From the NCBI RefSeq assembly GCF_030269545.1, contig NZ_BSTN01000002.1:248001-312000 (forward strand): DNA of 64,000 nt, read 5' to 3'. Of the stretch, positions 34,769 to 42,071 are shown piece by piece. Below the pieces are notes generated by a model. That model made no database searches. It was not told the DNA's origin and was given only the letters and a program-made list of their open reading frames with translations. The number at the start of each line of letters is the position of its first letter. Position 1 is the stretch's first letter. Source of the stretch: Actinomadura sp. NBRC 104425. Its GTDB lineage: Bacteria > Actinomycetota > Actinomycetes > Streptosporangiales > Streptosporangiaceae. A program made the translations under genes and the position numbers.

Positions 34769-34774
34769 TAAGGT
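34769..34774 (+). promoter_or_regulatory. candidate -10 box for the VKOR-DsbA unit
   Basis: TAAGGT fits TAnnnT. Transcription would start near 34782, about 80 nt upstream of the GTG at 34862. Confidence 0.4.
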
Positions 34775-34861
34775 GAAGTCGCGCCGCGTCCGGGCGGACG
34801 CGTGGACCGCTCCGCCCGCGACCCGGCGTGTGACGACGTCGGTGGCGGAAGGATCGGGATC

Positions 34862-35353
34862 GTGCAGGAATCCGTCGAGACGCGGCGCGGCGAGGCGGCG
34901 CCCGCCGCGCCGTCGCGCCCGTCGTGGTTCGCGCCCACCGCATGGGTGCTCACGCTGATCGGCCTGGGCGTCTCGGGCTACCTGGTCTACACCCACTACG
35001 ACCAGGGCGCCCTGCTGTGCACCACCAGCGGCAAGCTGGACTGCCACTCGGTGACCAGCAGCAAGTACTCCGAGCTGCTGGGCATACCGCTGCCGTGGCT
35101 CGGGCTGGCGTTCTTCGCCGGGTTCGCGGCGCTGGTCAGCCCGCCCGCGCTGAGGTCGCCGCAGCCCCTGCTGCGGTGGGGGCGGCTTGTGTCGGTCTGC
35201 GTCGGGGTGCTGTTCGTGGTCTACCTGGTGACCGTCGAGGCGGCCGTCCTGCACAAGTATTGCCAGTGGTGCACCGGTGTGCACGTCGTCACTATCCTGC
35301 TGTTCGCACTTGTCCTGTTCGATGAATACCGGCGGGCCGGTCAGATCGACTAG
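34862..35353 (+). CDS. vitamin K epoxide reductase (VKOR) family protein
   Basis: This integral membrane protein of 163 aa has four helices. It reoxidises DsbA-type thiol oxidases by passing electrons to quinone. It has the active-site CxxC in HKYCQWCTGVH, the loop cysteines in LCTTSGKLDCHSVTSS, and the family segments WVLTLIGLGVSGYLVYTHY and LPWLGLAFFAGF. The GTG at 34862 has AAGGA upstream; an in-frame GTG at 34802 is possible. The next two genes are DsbA-like partners, so the locus is an oxidative protein-folding unit. Confidence 0.9.
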   Translation: MQESVETRRGEAAPAAPSRPSWFAPTAWVLTLIGLGVSGYLVYTHYDQGALLCTTSGKLDCHSVTSSKYSELLGIPLPWLGLAFFAGFAALVSPPALRSPQPLLRWGRLVSVCVGVLFVVYLVTVEAAVLHKYCQWCTGVHVVTILLFALVLFDEYRRAGQID

Positions 35354-35413
35354 GTCCGCCCGGCCGCGCGGCGCCACGGCGCGCCCGCGGCGTCCCCGCC
35401 GAGGAGAGAGCTG

Positions 35414-36193
35414 ATGAGCAAGGCCGCACGGCAGCGGTCCGCGCGCGAGCGCCTGGCCGAGCAGCGCAAGCGCGAGCAGGCGCGGCGACGGCAGCGGCGG
35501 CTGCTGGCCATCGTGCTGGGCTCGGTGGTCGCGGTGGCGGCGATCGTGGCGGTGGTCGTGGTCGTCATCGACCAGCAGAGTCGGCGCGACCAGAAGGCGA
35601 CCGTCTACTCCGGCCCGCAGGCGCCGTTGACCCGCGAATCCGACGGTTCGATCGTCATGGCCAAGCAGGGCGTGACCAAGCCGGTGCTGGAGATCTTCGA
35701 GGACTTCCAGTGCCCGGCCTGCAAGCAGTTCGAGGAGTCCACCGGCAAGACCGTCAAGCAGCTGGCCGCCGAGGGCAAGGTCAAGGTCGTCTACCGGCCG
35801 TTCCACCTGTTCGGCCAGCAGCGCGACCCGATCCGGTCGAACTCGCTGCGGTCGGCCGCGGCGGCCCTGTGCGTCCCGGCCGAGCAGTGGCTGTCGTACC
35901 ACGACGCGCTGTTCAAGTTCCAGCCGGTGGAGGGCCAGAAGGGCTTCGCCGCCGACGACCTGGTCGCCTGGGGCAAGGACGTCGGCGTCACCGACCCGAA
36001 CTTCGACAAGTGCGTCACCGACCAGCAGAAGAAGTCCCAGGTCGACGCGATGACCAAGTACGCGCTGGAGGACCGCAAGGTCACCGGCACGCCCACCGTC
36101 TTCCTCGACGGCCGCAAGCTGGAGAACGAGATCGGCAGCGGCGACGCCCTGCGCCAGGCGGTCGAGTCCGCCGCCCAGTCGTCCGGCCGCTGA
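35414..36193 (+). CDS. DsbA-like membrane-anchored thioredoxin-fold protein
   Basis: This 259-aa protein has a strongly basic cytoplasmic N-terminus (about 1-30), one membrane anchor (LLAIVLGSVVAVAAIVAVVV) and an external DsbA/Thioredoxin_4 domain. The active site is C100-P-A-C103 in EDFQCPACKQFEE, and the cis-proline motif is GTPTVFLDGR. It should oxidise cysteines in exported proteins and be recycled by the VKOR protein encoded 60 nt upstream. GGAGAG precedes the ATG. Confidence 0.9.
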   Translation: MSKAARQRSARERLAEQRKREQARRRQRRLLAIVLGSVVAVAAIVAVVVVVIDQQSRRDQKATVYSGPQAPLTRESDGSIVMAKQGVTKPVLEIFEDFQCPACKQFEESTGKTVKQLAAEGKVKVVYRPFHLFGQQRDPIRSNSLRSAAAALCVPAEQWLSYHDALFKFQPVEGQKGFAADDLVAWGKDVGVTDPNFDKCVTDQQKKSQVDAMTKYALEDRKVTGTPTVFLDGRKLENEIGSGDALRQAVESAAQSSGR

Positions 36194-36201
36194 CCTGCCG
36201 G

Positions 36202-36254
36202 CGGCGCCCGTCCGCGCCCGTCCGCGCCCGTCCGCGCCCGTCCGCGCCCGTCCC
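36202..36254. repeat. 10-bp tandem repeats downstream of the first DsbA-like gene
   Basis: TCCGCGCCCG is repeated four times at 36211-36250, flanked by partial copies. The array lies between the stop codon and the terminator hairpin. Confidence 0.85.
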
Positions 36255-36268
36255 GCTCCGACGGCGGG

Positions 36269-36306
36269 CACCGTGGACCCCTGTGCGGGTCCACGGTGTC
36301 CTTTTA
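36269..36306 (+). terminator. terminator between the two DsbA-like genes
   Basis: CACCGTGGACCC at 36269-36280 pairs perfectly with GGGTCCACGGTG at 36287-36298 across a 6-nt loop, followed by TCCTTTTA. This is the clearest classic intrinsic terminator in the window and separates the two paralogues into different transcripts. Confidence 0.85.
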
Positions 36307-36314
36307 CCTGCTCT

Positions 36315-36343
36315 GGAACGTTCCCCCGGTAGCGTCTCTACCG
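36315..36343 (+). promoter_or_regulatory. promoter with two inverted repeats for the second DsbA-like gene
   Basis: TAGCGT at 36330-36335 is the likely -10 box, about 49 nt before the ATG. The perfect palindrome GGAACGTTCC (36315-36324) sits just upstream, and CGGTAG/CTACCG (36327-36332 and 36338-36343) flanks the -10 itself. Either could be an operator. Confidence 0.45.
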
Positions 36344-36383
36344 GCGACTCCGGGGGAGGTGGCCGTCGTCGATCGGGGGAGCG

Positions 36384-37121
36384 ATGGACAGGGCGGGCCG
36401 GACGGGCGAGGGGCGGCGGCAGCGGGTGCTGCCGGCCGTCCTGGGCGCCGTCGCGGTGATCGCCGTGGCCGTGGCGGTGGTCGTGGCGCTGCGCGGCCGT
36501 GACGGCCGCGGGGAGTCCACCGGCCCCGGCACCTACCGGGGGCCGCTGGCGCCCGCGTCGCGCACCCCGGACGGGGCCACCGTCATGTCCCGCACCGGGG
36601 TGACCCGGCCGGTGCTGGAGATCTTCGAGGACTTCCAGTGCCCGGTGTGCCGCGCGGTGGAGCACATCGTCGGCCCGACGGTCAAGAGGCTGGCCGCCGA
36701 GGGCAGGGTCAGGGTCGTGTACTGGCCGTTCCAGCTGTTCCGCGGCCCCGGCGGCGAACCGCTGGCGTCCAACAGCCGCCGGGCCGCCAACGCCGCCCTG
36801 TGCGCCCCGGCCGACCGCTGGCCCGCCTACCACGACACGCTGTTCGCGCACCAGCCGGAGGAGGGCGTCGTCGGCTTCGAGGCGGCCCAGCTCGTCGCCT
36901 GGGGCCGCCAGGCCGGCATCACCGGCGCCGGCTTCGCCGCCTGCGTCGGCGAGATGCGCAAGGCCGCCCAGGTGGACGCGATGACCCGGTACGCCACCCG
37001 GACCCGCAAGGTGGACGCCGCGCCGGCCGTGTTCCTGGACGGCCGCCCGCTGGACCTGGAGTCCCAGCTGCTGGACGCCGCGGCGTTCGAGCGGGCCGTC
37101 GTCGCCGCGGGACGCGGCTGA
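36384..37121 (+). CDS. second DsbA-like membrane-anchored protein
   Basis: This is a paralogue of the preceding DsbA-like protein (245 aa), with a short basic N-terminus, one helix (VLPAVLGAVAVIAVAVAVVVAL), C86-P-V-C89 in EDFQCPVCRAVEH, and APAVFLDGRPL at the cis-proline position. The active-site dipeptide is PV instead of PA and the Lys-rich segments are replaced by Arg, which may change redox potential or partners. GGGGGAG precedes the ATG. Its own promoter and the terminator upstream indicate separate control. The last codons and stop form the first copy of a 25-bp array. Confidence 0.87.
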   Translation: MDRAGRTGEGRRQRVLPAVLGAVAVIAVAVAVVVALRGRDGRGESTGPGTYRGPLAPASRTPDGATVMSRTGVTRPVLEIFEDFQCPVCRAVEHIVGPTVKRLAAEGRVRVVYWPFQLFRGPGGEPLASNSRRAANAALCAPADRWPAYHDTLFAHQPEEGVVGFEAAQLVAWGRQAGITGAGFAACVGEMRKAAQVDAMTRYATRTRKVDAAPAVFLDGRPLDLESQLLDAAAFERAVVAAGRG

Positions 37122-37178
37122 TCGGCTCGCCGCGGGACGCGGCTGATCGGCTCGCCGCGGGACGCGGCCGATCGGCCC
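37104..37178. repeat. three 25-bp tandem repeats that include a stop codon
   Basis: The unit (GCCGCGGGACGCGGCTGATC followed by GGCTC) occurs three times, the third with a few changes, and a partial fourth follows. The first copy is the end of the second DsbA-like gene (codons for AAGRG plus TGA). Confidence 0.85.
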
Positions 37179-37260
37179 GCCGCAGAGGCCGCCCGCGCCA
37201 CCTCCGGAACGGCATATCGGGTTACGGGGCTTCCGGGGCACCCGGGGACGCCGGAGGCGG

Positions 37261-37266
37261 TAACGT
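37261..37266 (+). promoter_or_regulatory. leaderless -10 box for lgt
   Basis: TAACGT ends 8 nt before the lgt ATG at 37275 and no ribosome-binding site is present. Confidence 0.5.
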
Positions 37267-37274
37267 CAACGGAC

Positions 37275-38624
37275 ATGCAGCCGGTGGCCTTCATACCGAG
37301 TCCTTCCCAGGGCGTCTGGCACCTTGGATTCATCCCGATCCGCGCCTACGCCCTGATGATCATCATTGGCATCGTCGTCGCGGTCTGGGTGGGCGAGCGG
37401 CGCTGGGCCGCGCGCGGCGGCACGCCGGGCGTGGTCATGGACATCGCCATCTGGGCGGTGCCGTTCGGCCTGCTCGGCGGGCGGCTCTACCACGTGATCA
37501 CCGACTACCAGCGCTACTTCGGCTCCGGACGCGACCCGGTGGACGCGCTGAAGATCTGGGAGGGCGGCCTGGGCATCTGGGGCGCCATCCTGCTCGGCGC
37601 GCTGGGCGCGGTGATCGGCTGCCGGCGGCGCGGGATCTCGGTGTCGGCGATGGCCGACACGGTGGCGCCCGGCATCGCGCTGGCCCAGGCCATCGGCCGG
37701 TGGGGCAACTACTGGAACCAGGAGCTGTACGGGCGGCCGCTGAACGCGTTCTGGGCGCTGGAGATCGACCAGGGGCACCGGCCGCGCCTCGACAACGGCA
37801 ACCTGGACCCCCGCTACGCCGACGTCGCCACCTACCACCCCACGTTCCTGTACGAGTCGCTGTGGTGCGTCGGGGTGGCGATCCTGGTCGTGTGGGCGCA
37901 CCGCCGCTTCAAGCTGGCGCACGGGCGGGTGTTCGCCCTGTACGTCGCCGCGTACACGGTCGGGCGGTTCTGGATCGAGGCGCTGCGCATCGACGACGCC
38001 CACCACATCCTCGGCATGCGGCTCAACGACTGGACGGCGCTGATCGTTTTCGCGGGCGCCGTCGCGTACCTGTACCTGGCGCGGAACAAGACCGGCCCCG
38101 AGACCGTCACCGTGGGCCCGGACGCGGCGCCCGCCGCGGCCCCGTCCGCCCCCGCCGCGACCTCCGAGGCCCCCGAGGGCGCCCCGGAGAGCGCCGCGCC
38201 CGCGAAGCCCGCCGAGCCCGCCGCGCCCGCCGAGAAGGCCGAGGCGGCCGGGGATGGCGAGGGCGCCGACGACGCCGGGACGCCCGCCGAGAAGGCGGAC
38301 GCGCCCGGGCGGGACGAGAAGCCGCACGACGCGGCCGAGGAGGACACGGCCGGGGACGGGGCGCCCGCAGCGGACGATCCCGGTGACGATGCCGACCGCA
38401 CGTCCGACGAGGACGACCGTGAAACCGGCGCCGCGACCGCCGAGGCGGACGAGCCCGAGGCGGACGCCGACCCCGGCACGACCGAGAAGACCGGCGGGCA
38501 CGACGAGTCCGACGAGTCCGATGAGGCGGACCAGTCGGGCGAGTCCGAGGAGTCCGCGGAGCCGAAGGCCGCCGGGAACGCCGGTGAGCGGGGCGAGGCG
38601 GAGGCCGTCAAGGACGCCAAGTAG
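37275..38624 (+). CDS. lgt: prolipoprotein diacylglyceryl transferase with acidic tail
   Basis: This membrane enzyme transfers diacylglycerol to the lipobox Cys of prolipoproteins. Residues 1-280 hold seven helices and the Lgt signatures GGRLYHVITDY, GRWGNYWNQELYGRPL and FLYESLW, with the catalytic Arg and His region intact. The remaining 165 residues are a disordered tail rich in Ala, Glu, Asp and Pro (for example DESDESDEADQSGESEES), far longer than in most bacteria though tails are known in actinomycetes. Its targets include the several lipoproteins encoded in this window. Confidence 0.96.
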   Translation: MQPVAFIPSPSQGVWHLGFIPIRAYALMIIIGIVVAVWVGERRWAARGGTPGVVMDIAIWAVPFGLLGGRLYHVITDYQRYFGSGRDPVDALKIWEGGLGIWGAILLGALGAVIGCRRRGISVSAMADTVAPGIALAQAIGRWGNYWNQELYGRPLNAFWALEIDQGHRPRLDNGNLDPRYADVATYHPTFLYESLWCVGVAILVVWAHRRFKLAHGRVFALYVAAYTVGRFWIEALRIDDAHHILGMRLNDWTALIVFAGAVAYLYLARNKTGPETVTVGPDAAPAAAPSAPAATSEAPEGAPESAAPAKPAEPAAPAEKAEAAGDGEGADDAGTPAEKADAPGRDEKPHDAAEEDTAGDGAPAADDPGDDADRTSDEDDRETGAATAEADEPEADADPGTTEKTGGHDESDESDEADQSGESEESAEPKAAGNAGERGEAEAVKDAK

Positions 38625-38841
38625 GACGGCGAGGGGGCACCGACGTCCGCGGAGATCCGCCACCAGCACCGCGGCGTCACCGGCGGCCGGCTGCGGCCCG
38701 CGGTGTCCGCAGCCATGGACGGCCGGGCCTCCGGCGTCGCGCGCTGATCGGAGCGGGCGCCGCCTGGTCGTGTTCCGCGCGGGGCGGACGACAAACGGTG
38801 ATGAACCGTTCGTTTGCCCCCGCGGGAGGCGGTGTAGTCGC

Positions 38842-38847
38842 TAGGCT
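38842..38847 (+). promoter_or_regulatory. leaderless -10 box for the first paralogue
   Basis: TAGGCT ends 8 nt before the GTG at 38856. Confidence 0.5.
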
Positions 38848-38855
38848 CGCGTGCT

Positions 38856-39680
38856 GTGATCGAGGCTCGTGACACAGGTGCGCCGGAGACCGGTCGTCCG
38901 GCCGGTGGGCGGGACTTCTTGCCGGAGGACGACAGCAAGCGCGGCAGGAGGAAGAAGAAGCGCAGTCCCAAGCTGCTGTGGGGCGCCGTCGCGGGCGCGG
39001 TGGTCGTCGTGGCGGCGGCCGCCGCGGGCGCGGTGGTGCTGACCGGCGGCGATGACGGCGAGGGCGCCGCGACCGGGCTGAGCAACGGGCCCGGCGTGCT
39101 GCCGACCGCCTACACCCCGCAGATGGCCGACCGCCAGATGGCCCGCATCGCCCAGCGTTCGGCGGACCAGCGGCCGATGACCCAGGGCGAGGTGTTCTCG
39201 AACGAGACCAAGACGGTCACCTACCAGAACTATTCGTTCACGCTGGCGGGGTCGCAGCTGTCCGGGGACTGCAAGTCGGTCACCTGGGGGCAGCGGCTGC
39301 ACGACGACCTGGCCAAGGCGGGCTGCTCGCAGATCGCCCGCGGCATCTACGTCAGCCAGGACCGCAAGTACGTCGGGCAGTTCGCCGCGATCAACCTGGC
39401 CAGCCAGGAGGGCGCCGACCAGATCGTGCGGGTGATGGACCCCGCCACCAAGTCCGGGTTCGTGCTGCCGCTGCTGGCGCCGGGCGCGCCGAAGTTCGGC
39501 GGCGGGTTCAGCGCCGCCTACGCCCAGGCGTACGGGCACTACACGATCGTCACCTGGGTGCAGCGCGCGGGCGGCGCCCGGCCCGCCTCGCTCAACGAGA
39601 TGATCGACATCAGCCTGGCCGTCGAGAAGCCCGCCGACTTCGTGTGGGGCCGCCTGCCCGACGAGGGGAACGGGCGTTGA
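38856..39680 (+). CDS. single-pass membrane protein, first of a paralogous pair
   Basis: This 274-aa protein is not recognised. An Asp/Lys/Arg-rich cytoplasmic part (about 1-42, KRGRRKKKRSPK) precedes one helix (LLWGAVAGAVVVVAAAAAGAVVL) and an external domain of about 205 residues. Two Cys (SGDCKSVTWG and KAGCSQIARG) are shared with the paralogue downstream, as are the local patterns RIAQRSAD, Y-alternating strands, and GGGFSAAYAQAYGHYTIVTWVQR. The orientation is N-in/C-out. GTG start by leaderless promoter. The pair probably arose by duplication and each copy has its own promoter. Confidence 0.75.
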   Translation: MIEARDTGAPETGRPAGGRDFLPEDDSKRGRRKKKRSPKLLWGAVAGAVVVVAAAAAGAVVLTGGDDGEGAATGLSNGPGVLPTAYTPQMADRQMARIAQRSADQRPMTQGEVFSNETKTVTYQNYSFTLAGSQLSGDCKSVTWGQRLHDDLAKAGCSQIARGIYVSQDRKYVGQFAAINLASQEGADQIVRVMDPATKSGFVLPLLAPGAPKFGGGFSAAYAQAYGHYTIVTWVQRAGGARPASLNEMIDISLAVEKPADFVWGRLPDEGNGR

Positions 39681-39736
39681 CGCGGCGCGGACCCGAGGTT
39701 CGGCGCGGAACGGTCCCGCGCCGGCCGCGCGGACGT

Positions 39737-39742
39737 TAGTCT
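39737..39742 (+). promoter_or_regulatory. leaderless -10 box for the second paralogue
   Basis: TAGTCT ends 8 nt before the GTG at 39751. Confidence 0.5.
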
Positions 39743-39750
39743 GCGCCCTC

Positions 39751-41646
39751 GTGGACCGCCAAGAACCCGGCCGCGTCCCGGGCCCGCGACGGCCCGGTGC
39801 GGCTCCCCGCTCAGGTTCCCGCCGGCCCCGTCCCGCCGACGGACGTCCGGGCCCGCGCGAACGCCGCCCCGACGACCGCCAGCCCCCCAAGGGGGAGCGG
39901 CGGTCCGGCGGCGCCCGGCCGCAGCAGCAGCCGCCCGACCGCAGGGCCCGTCCGGGCCGCCCGCCCGCCGCGGGCGACCGGCGGCGGCCTCCGGCCGAGC
40001 CGGGGCCGGAGCAGGAGGGCCGGTCGCCGTTCGGCTTCGGACGCCGGCCGCGCGGCAAGGCCCCCGCCCCGGGCGAACGGCCCGGCCGCGACCGCGCGGG
40101 CCGCGACGGCGCCGGTCCGCCCGCTGCGGGCAGGCGCCCGTCCTCCGCCCGGTCGCGCGCGGCCGAGCCGGGGCCCGAGCGGGACCCTCGCCAGGCCGCG
40201 GGCCGCGACCGCCGTCCGCGCGGCGGCCGGGGCCGGCCGCCCGCCCCGGATCCGAAGAAGCACCGGTCACGCGACCGCAAGCCCGTTCCGGAGGCCGGGG
40301 CGGCGGGGCGCGAGCGCCGCTGGGGCCGCAAGCGGCGGCAGCCCGACGCCCAGGCCGCCGTGCAGGCGCCGCACGGCGAATGGCAGGGGCAGGAGGACGA
40401 GTGGCAGGGGCACGCGCCCCACGGCCAGGGAACGCCCGCCGACTGGCAGGAGCCCGGCGAGCAGTGGCACGGCCAGGCGGAGGACTGGCGGACCACCGGG
40501 GGGCAGCCCGTCCCGGACTGGCAGCAGACGGCCGCCGAGTGGGCGGGTCAGGGCGAACAGTGGCAGGAGGCCCCCGCCGAGTGGCAGAACCCCCAGTCCG
40601 GCTGGCAGGACCCTCAGTCCGGCTGGCAGGACCCTCAGTCCGGCTGGCAGGACCCTCAGTCCGGCTGGCAGGACCCTGAAGCCGGGTGGCAGGGCGTCGA
40701 GGCCGAGGGGCAGGACGGGCAGTACGCGCCGGACGACGGCGGGCAGCAGGGCGCCGCGCCCGACAAGCCGACCAAAAAGCGCCTGCGGGGAAAGAGGAGT
40801 GAGCGCGCCCGGCGCCGGCCGGACGCCGAACGTCCCGCGCGCGGGCCGGAGGGGCCGGGCCGCGACCCGGCCGCCGGCCGGCGGCCGAAGAAGGCGGGGC
40901 GCCTGGGGGCGCTGCCGCCCAGAGTCTTCTACGGCGCCGCCGGAGCCCTCGCCGTGATCTTCCTGGTGGGGGCGCTGGCCGTGGTGCTCGTGGGCGGCGG
41001 CGACGGCGCCCAGGACGGGCGGCAGGCCCCGCAGAGCATGGGCCGCAGCCCGGCCGCCAGCGGCCCGGCGCCCGCCTCCTACTCCAGCTCGCCGTCGACC
41101 GAGGCGTACCGGGGCATCGCCCAGCGCTCGGCCGACCGGACGCCGCTGACCGCGGCCGAGGCGTTCCCCGAGTCCGCCAACAAGATCACCGTCCAGGACG
41201 CCGGGTTGCGGCTGACCCTGAAGGTCAAGAGCCTGGACTCCGACTGCACGCTCGCCGTGTGGGGCACCAGCATGGGCGGGCGGCTGCGCGAGCACGGCTG
41301 CACCCAGGCGGCCCGGACGCTGTACGCCGACGACGACGGCCGGTACGCGCTGTCGGTCACGGTGTTCAACCTGAACTCGGTGACGGACGCCGACCGGTTC
41401 GTCGACGAGATCGGCCAGGGGCGCGGCGGCGGGTTCGTGCGCCCGCTGCCCGCCGCGTCGCCGCTGGACCGCTTCGGCCAGGGCTTCGGCATGGCCCGGG
41501 GCCTGGCGATGGGGCACTACGCGGTGGTGGCCTGGGCGCAGCGCCTGGACGGCAAGGGCGACGAGACCGACGAGACGCTGCTGTCGCTGCTGATCGAGGG
41601 CGGCAAGGCCCCGGGGCCGCTCGGCCGCGCGGCCCGCACCTCCTGA
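39751..41646 (+). CDS. single-pass membrane protein with Trp-Gln repeats, second of a paralogous pair
   Basis: This 631-aa protein has a 390-residue cytoplasmic region before its single helix (VFYGAAGALAVIFLVGALAVVLV). Residues 1-205 are a disordered Arg/Pro/Gly-rich region. Residues 208-325 carry spaced W-Q repeats (EWQGQED, DWQEPGE, EWQNPQS) ending in four exact QSGWQDP heptads. A short basic region leads into the membrane. The external C-terminal domain (about 180 residues) is homologous to that of the gene at 38856, including IAQRSADRTPLT, two Cys, GGGFVRPLPA and MGHYAVVAWAQRL. A terminator follows. Role unknown; a cytoplasmic scaffold or condensate-forming segment is possible. Confidence 0.75.
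   Translation: MDRQEPGRVPGPRRPGAAPRSGSRRPRPADGRPGPRERRPDDRQPPKGERRSGGARPQQQPPDRRARPGRPPAAGDRRRPPAEPGPEQEGRSPFGFGRRPRGKAPAPGERPGRDRAGRDGAGPPAAGRRPSSARSRAAEPGPERDPRQAAGRDRRPRGGRGRPPAPDPKKHRSRDRKPVPEAGAAGRERRWGRKRRQPDAQAAVQAPHGEWQGQEDEWQGHAPHGQGTPADWQEPGEQWHGQAEDWRTTGGQPVPDWQQTAAEWAGQGEQWQEAPAEWQNPQSGWQDPQSGWQDPQSGWQDPQSGWQDPEAGWQGVEAEGQDGQYAPDDGGQQGAAPDKPTKKRLRGKRSERARRRPDAERPARGPEGPGRDPAAGRRPKKAGRLGALPPRVFYGAAGALAVIFLVGALAVVLVGGGDGAQDGRQAPQSMGRSPAASGPAPASYSSSPSTEAYRGIAQRSADRTPLTAAEAFPESANKITVQDAGLRLTLKVKSLDSDCTLAVWGTSMGGRLREHGCTQAARTLYADDDGRYALSVTVFNLNSVTDADRFVDEIGQGRGGGFVRPLPAASPLDRFGQGFGMARGLAMGHYAVVAWAQRLDGKGDETDETLLSLLIEGGKAPGPLGRAARTS
40594..40677. repeat. four exact 21-bp coding repeats (heptapeptide QSGWQDP)
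   Basis: CAGTCCGGCTGGCAGGACCCT is repeated four times without change in the coding frame of the second paralogue; the identity at nucleotide level shows recent expansion. Degenerate Trp-Gln units extend upstream to about 40380. Confidence 0.9.
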
Positions 41647-41682
41647 CCGGCCCTCGCGCGGGCCCGACCGGCCGCCGCCCGG

Positions 41683-41722
41683 CCCGCCCGTGACCGTTCG
41701 GGAATCTCGCGTCACGGGCGGG
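41683..41722 (+). terminator. terminator after the paralogous pair
   Basis: CCCGCCCGTGAC at 41683-41694 pairs perfectly with GTCACGGGCGGG at 41711-41722 (16-nt loop), 37 nt after the stop. Confidence 0.7.
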
Positions 41723-42071
41723 GGCGGCGGAGCGACGGCCGCAAACCCCGCCGCGCGCAGGGTTCGGCACCGCACGCGCGGGGAATGATGCGCATTGCCG
41801 GGGTGTTGCGGCGTTCACCATCTGAACATCCGGATCGGTGATGATCATCACCGCGTCGCGGGCGTTTTGTGGTGGTATGTCGCCGGTATCCTTGGATGGA
41901 CTGACTGCTCACGCACGCGCCGGAAATCGCAGACCTGGGGGAGTTTCGCGATCATGGCGTGTCGGGGATGATCCCGACAGTGATGTAATGTCATCTCACC
42001 GCAGCAGGGCCAACGTCGTCCCGAGCCTGCACTGACCCCTTAGCAGTGACACGACGACGACGGGAGGGTTG
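41723..42071 (+). other. gltB upstream region
   Basis: This 349-bp gene-free stretch is more AT-rich than its surroundings. It holds the palindrome at 41836-41853, a possible -10 box TATCCT at 41887-41892, and TAATGT at 41986-41991, which would give a leader of about 70-80 nt ending in GGGAGGGTTG before the gltB ATG. I looked for a glutamate or glycine riboswitch and saw none I could support. Confidence 0.5.
41836..41853. promoter_or_regulatory. 18-bp perfect palindrome upstream of gltB
   Basis: CGGTGATGATCATCACCG is its own reverse complement. It lies about 220 bp upstream of gltB and about 150 bp upstream of the nearest likely -10 box. The size and symmetry fit a dimeric repressor or activator operator. 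It does not look like a GlnR box. Confidence 0.5.

Noticed and set aside
40594..40677. Tandem identical units considered as a CRISPR array
   Set aside because: The units are 21 bp with no spacers and lie in a coding frame; there are no cas genes.
41723..42071. Glycine, glutamine or other riboswitch before gltB
   Set aside because: I did not find paired elements matching any class I know; only the palindrome and candidate -10 boxes could be supported.
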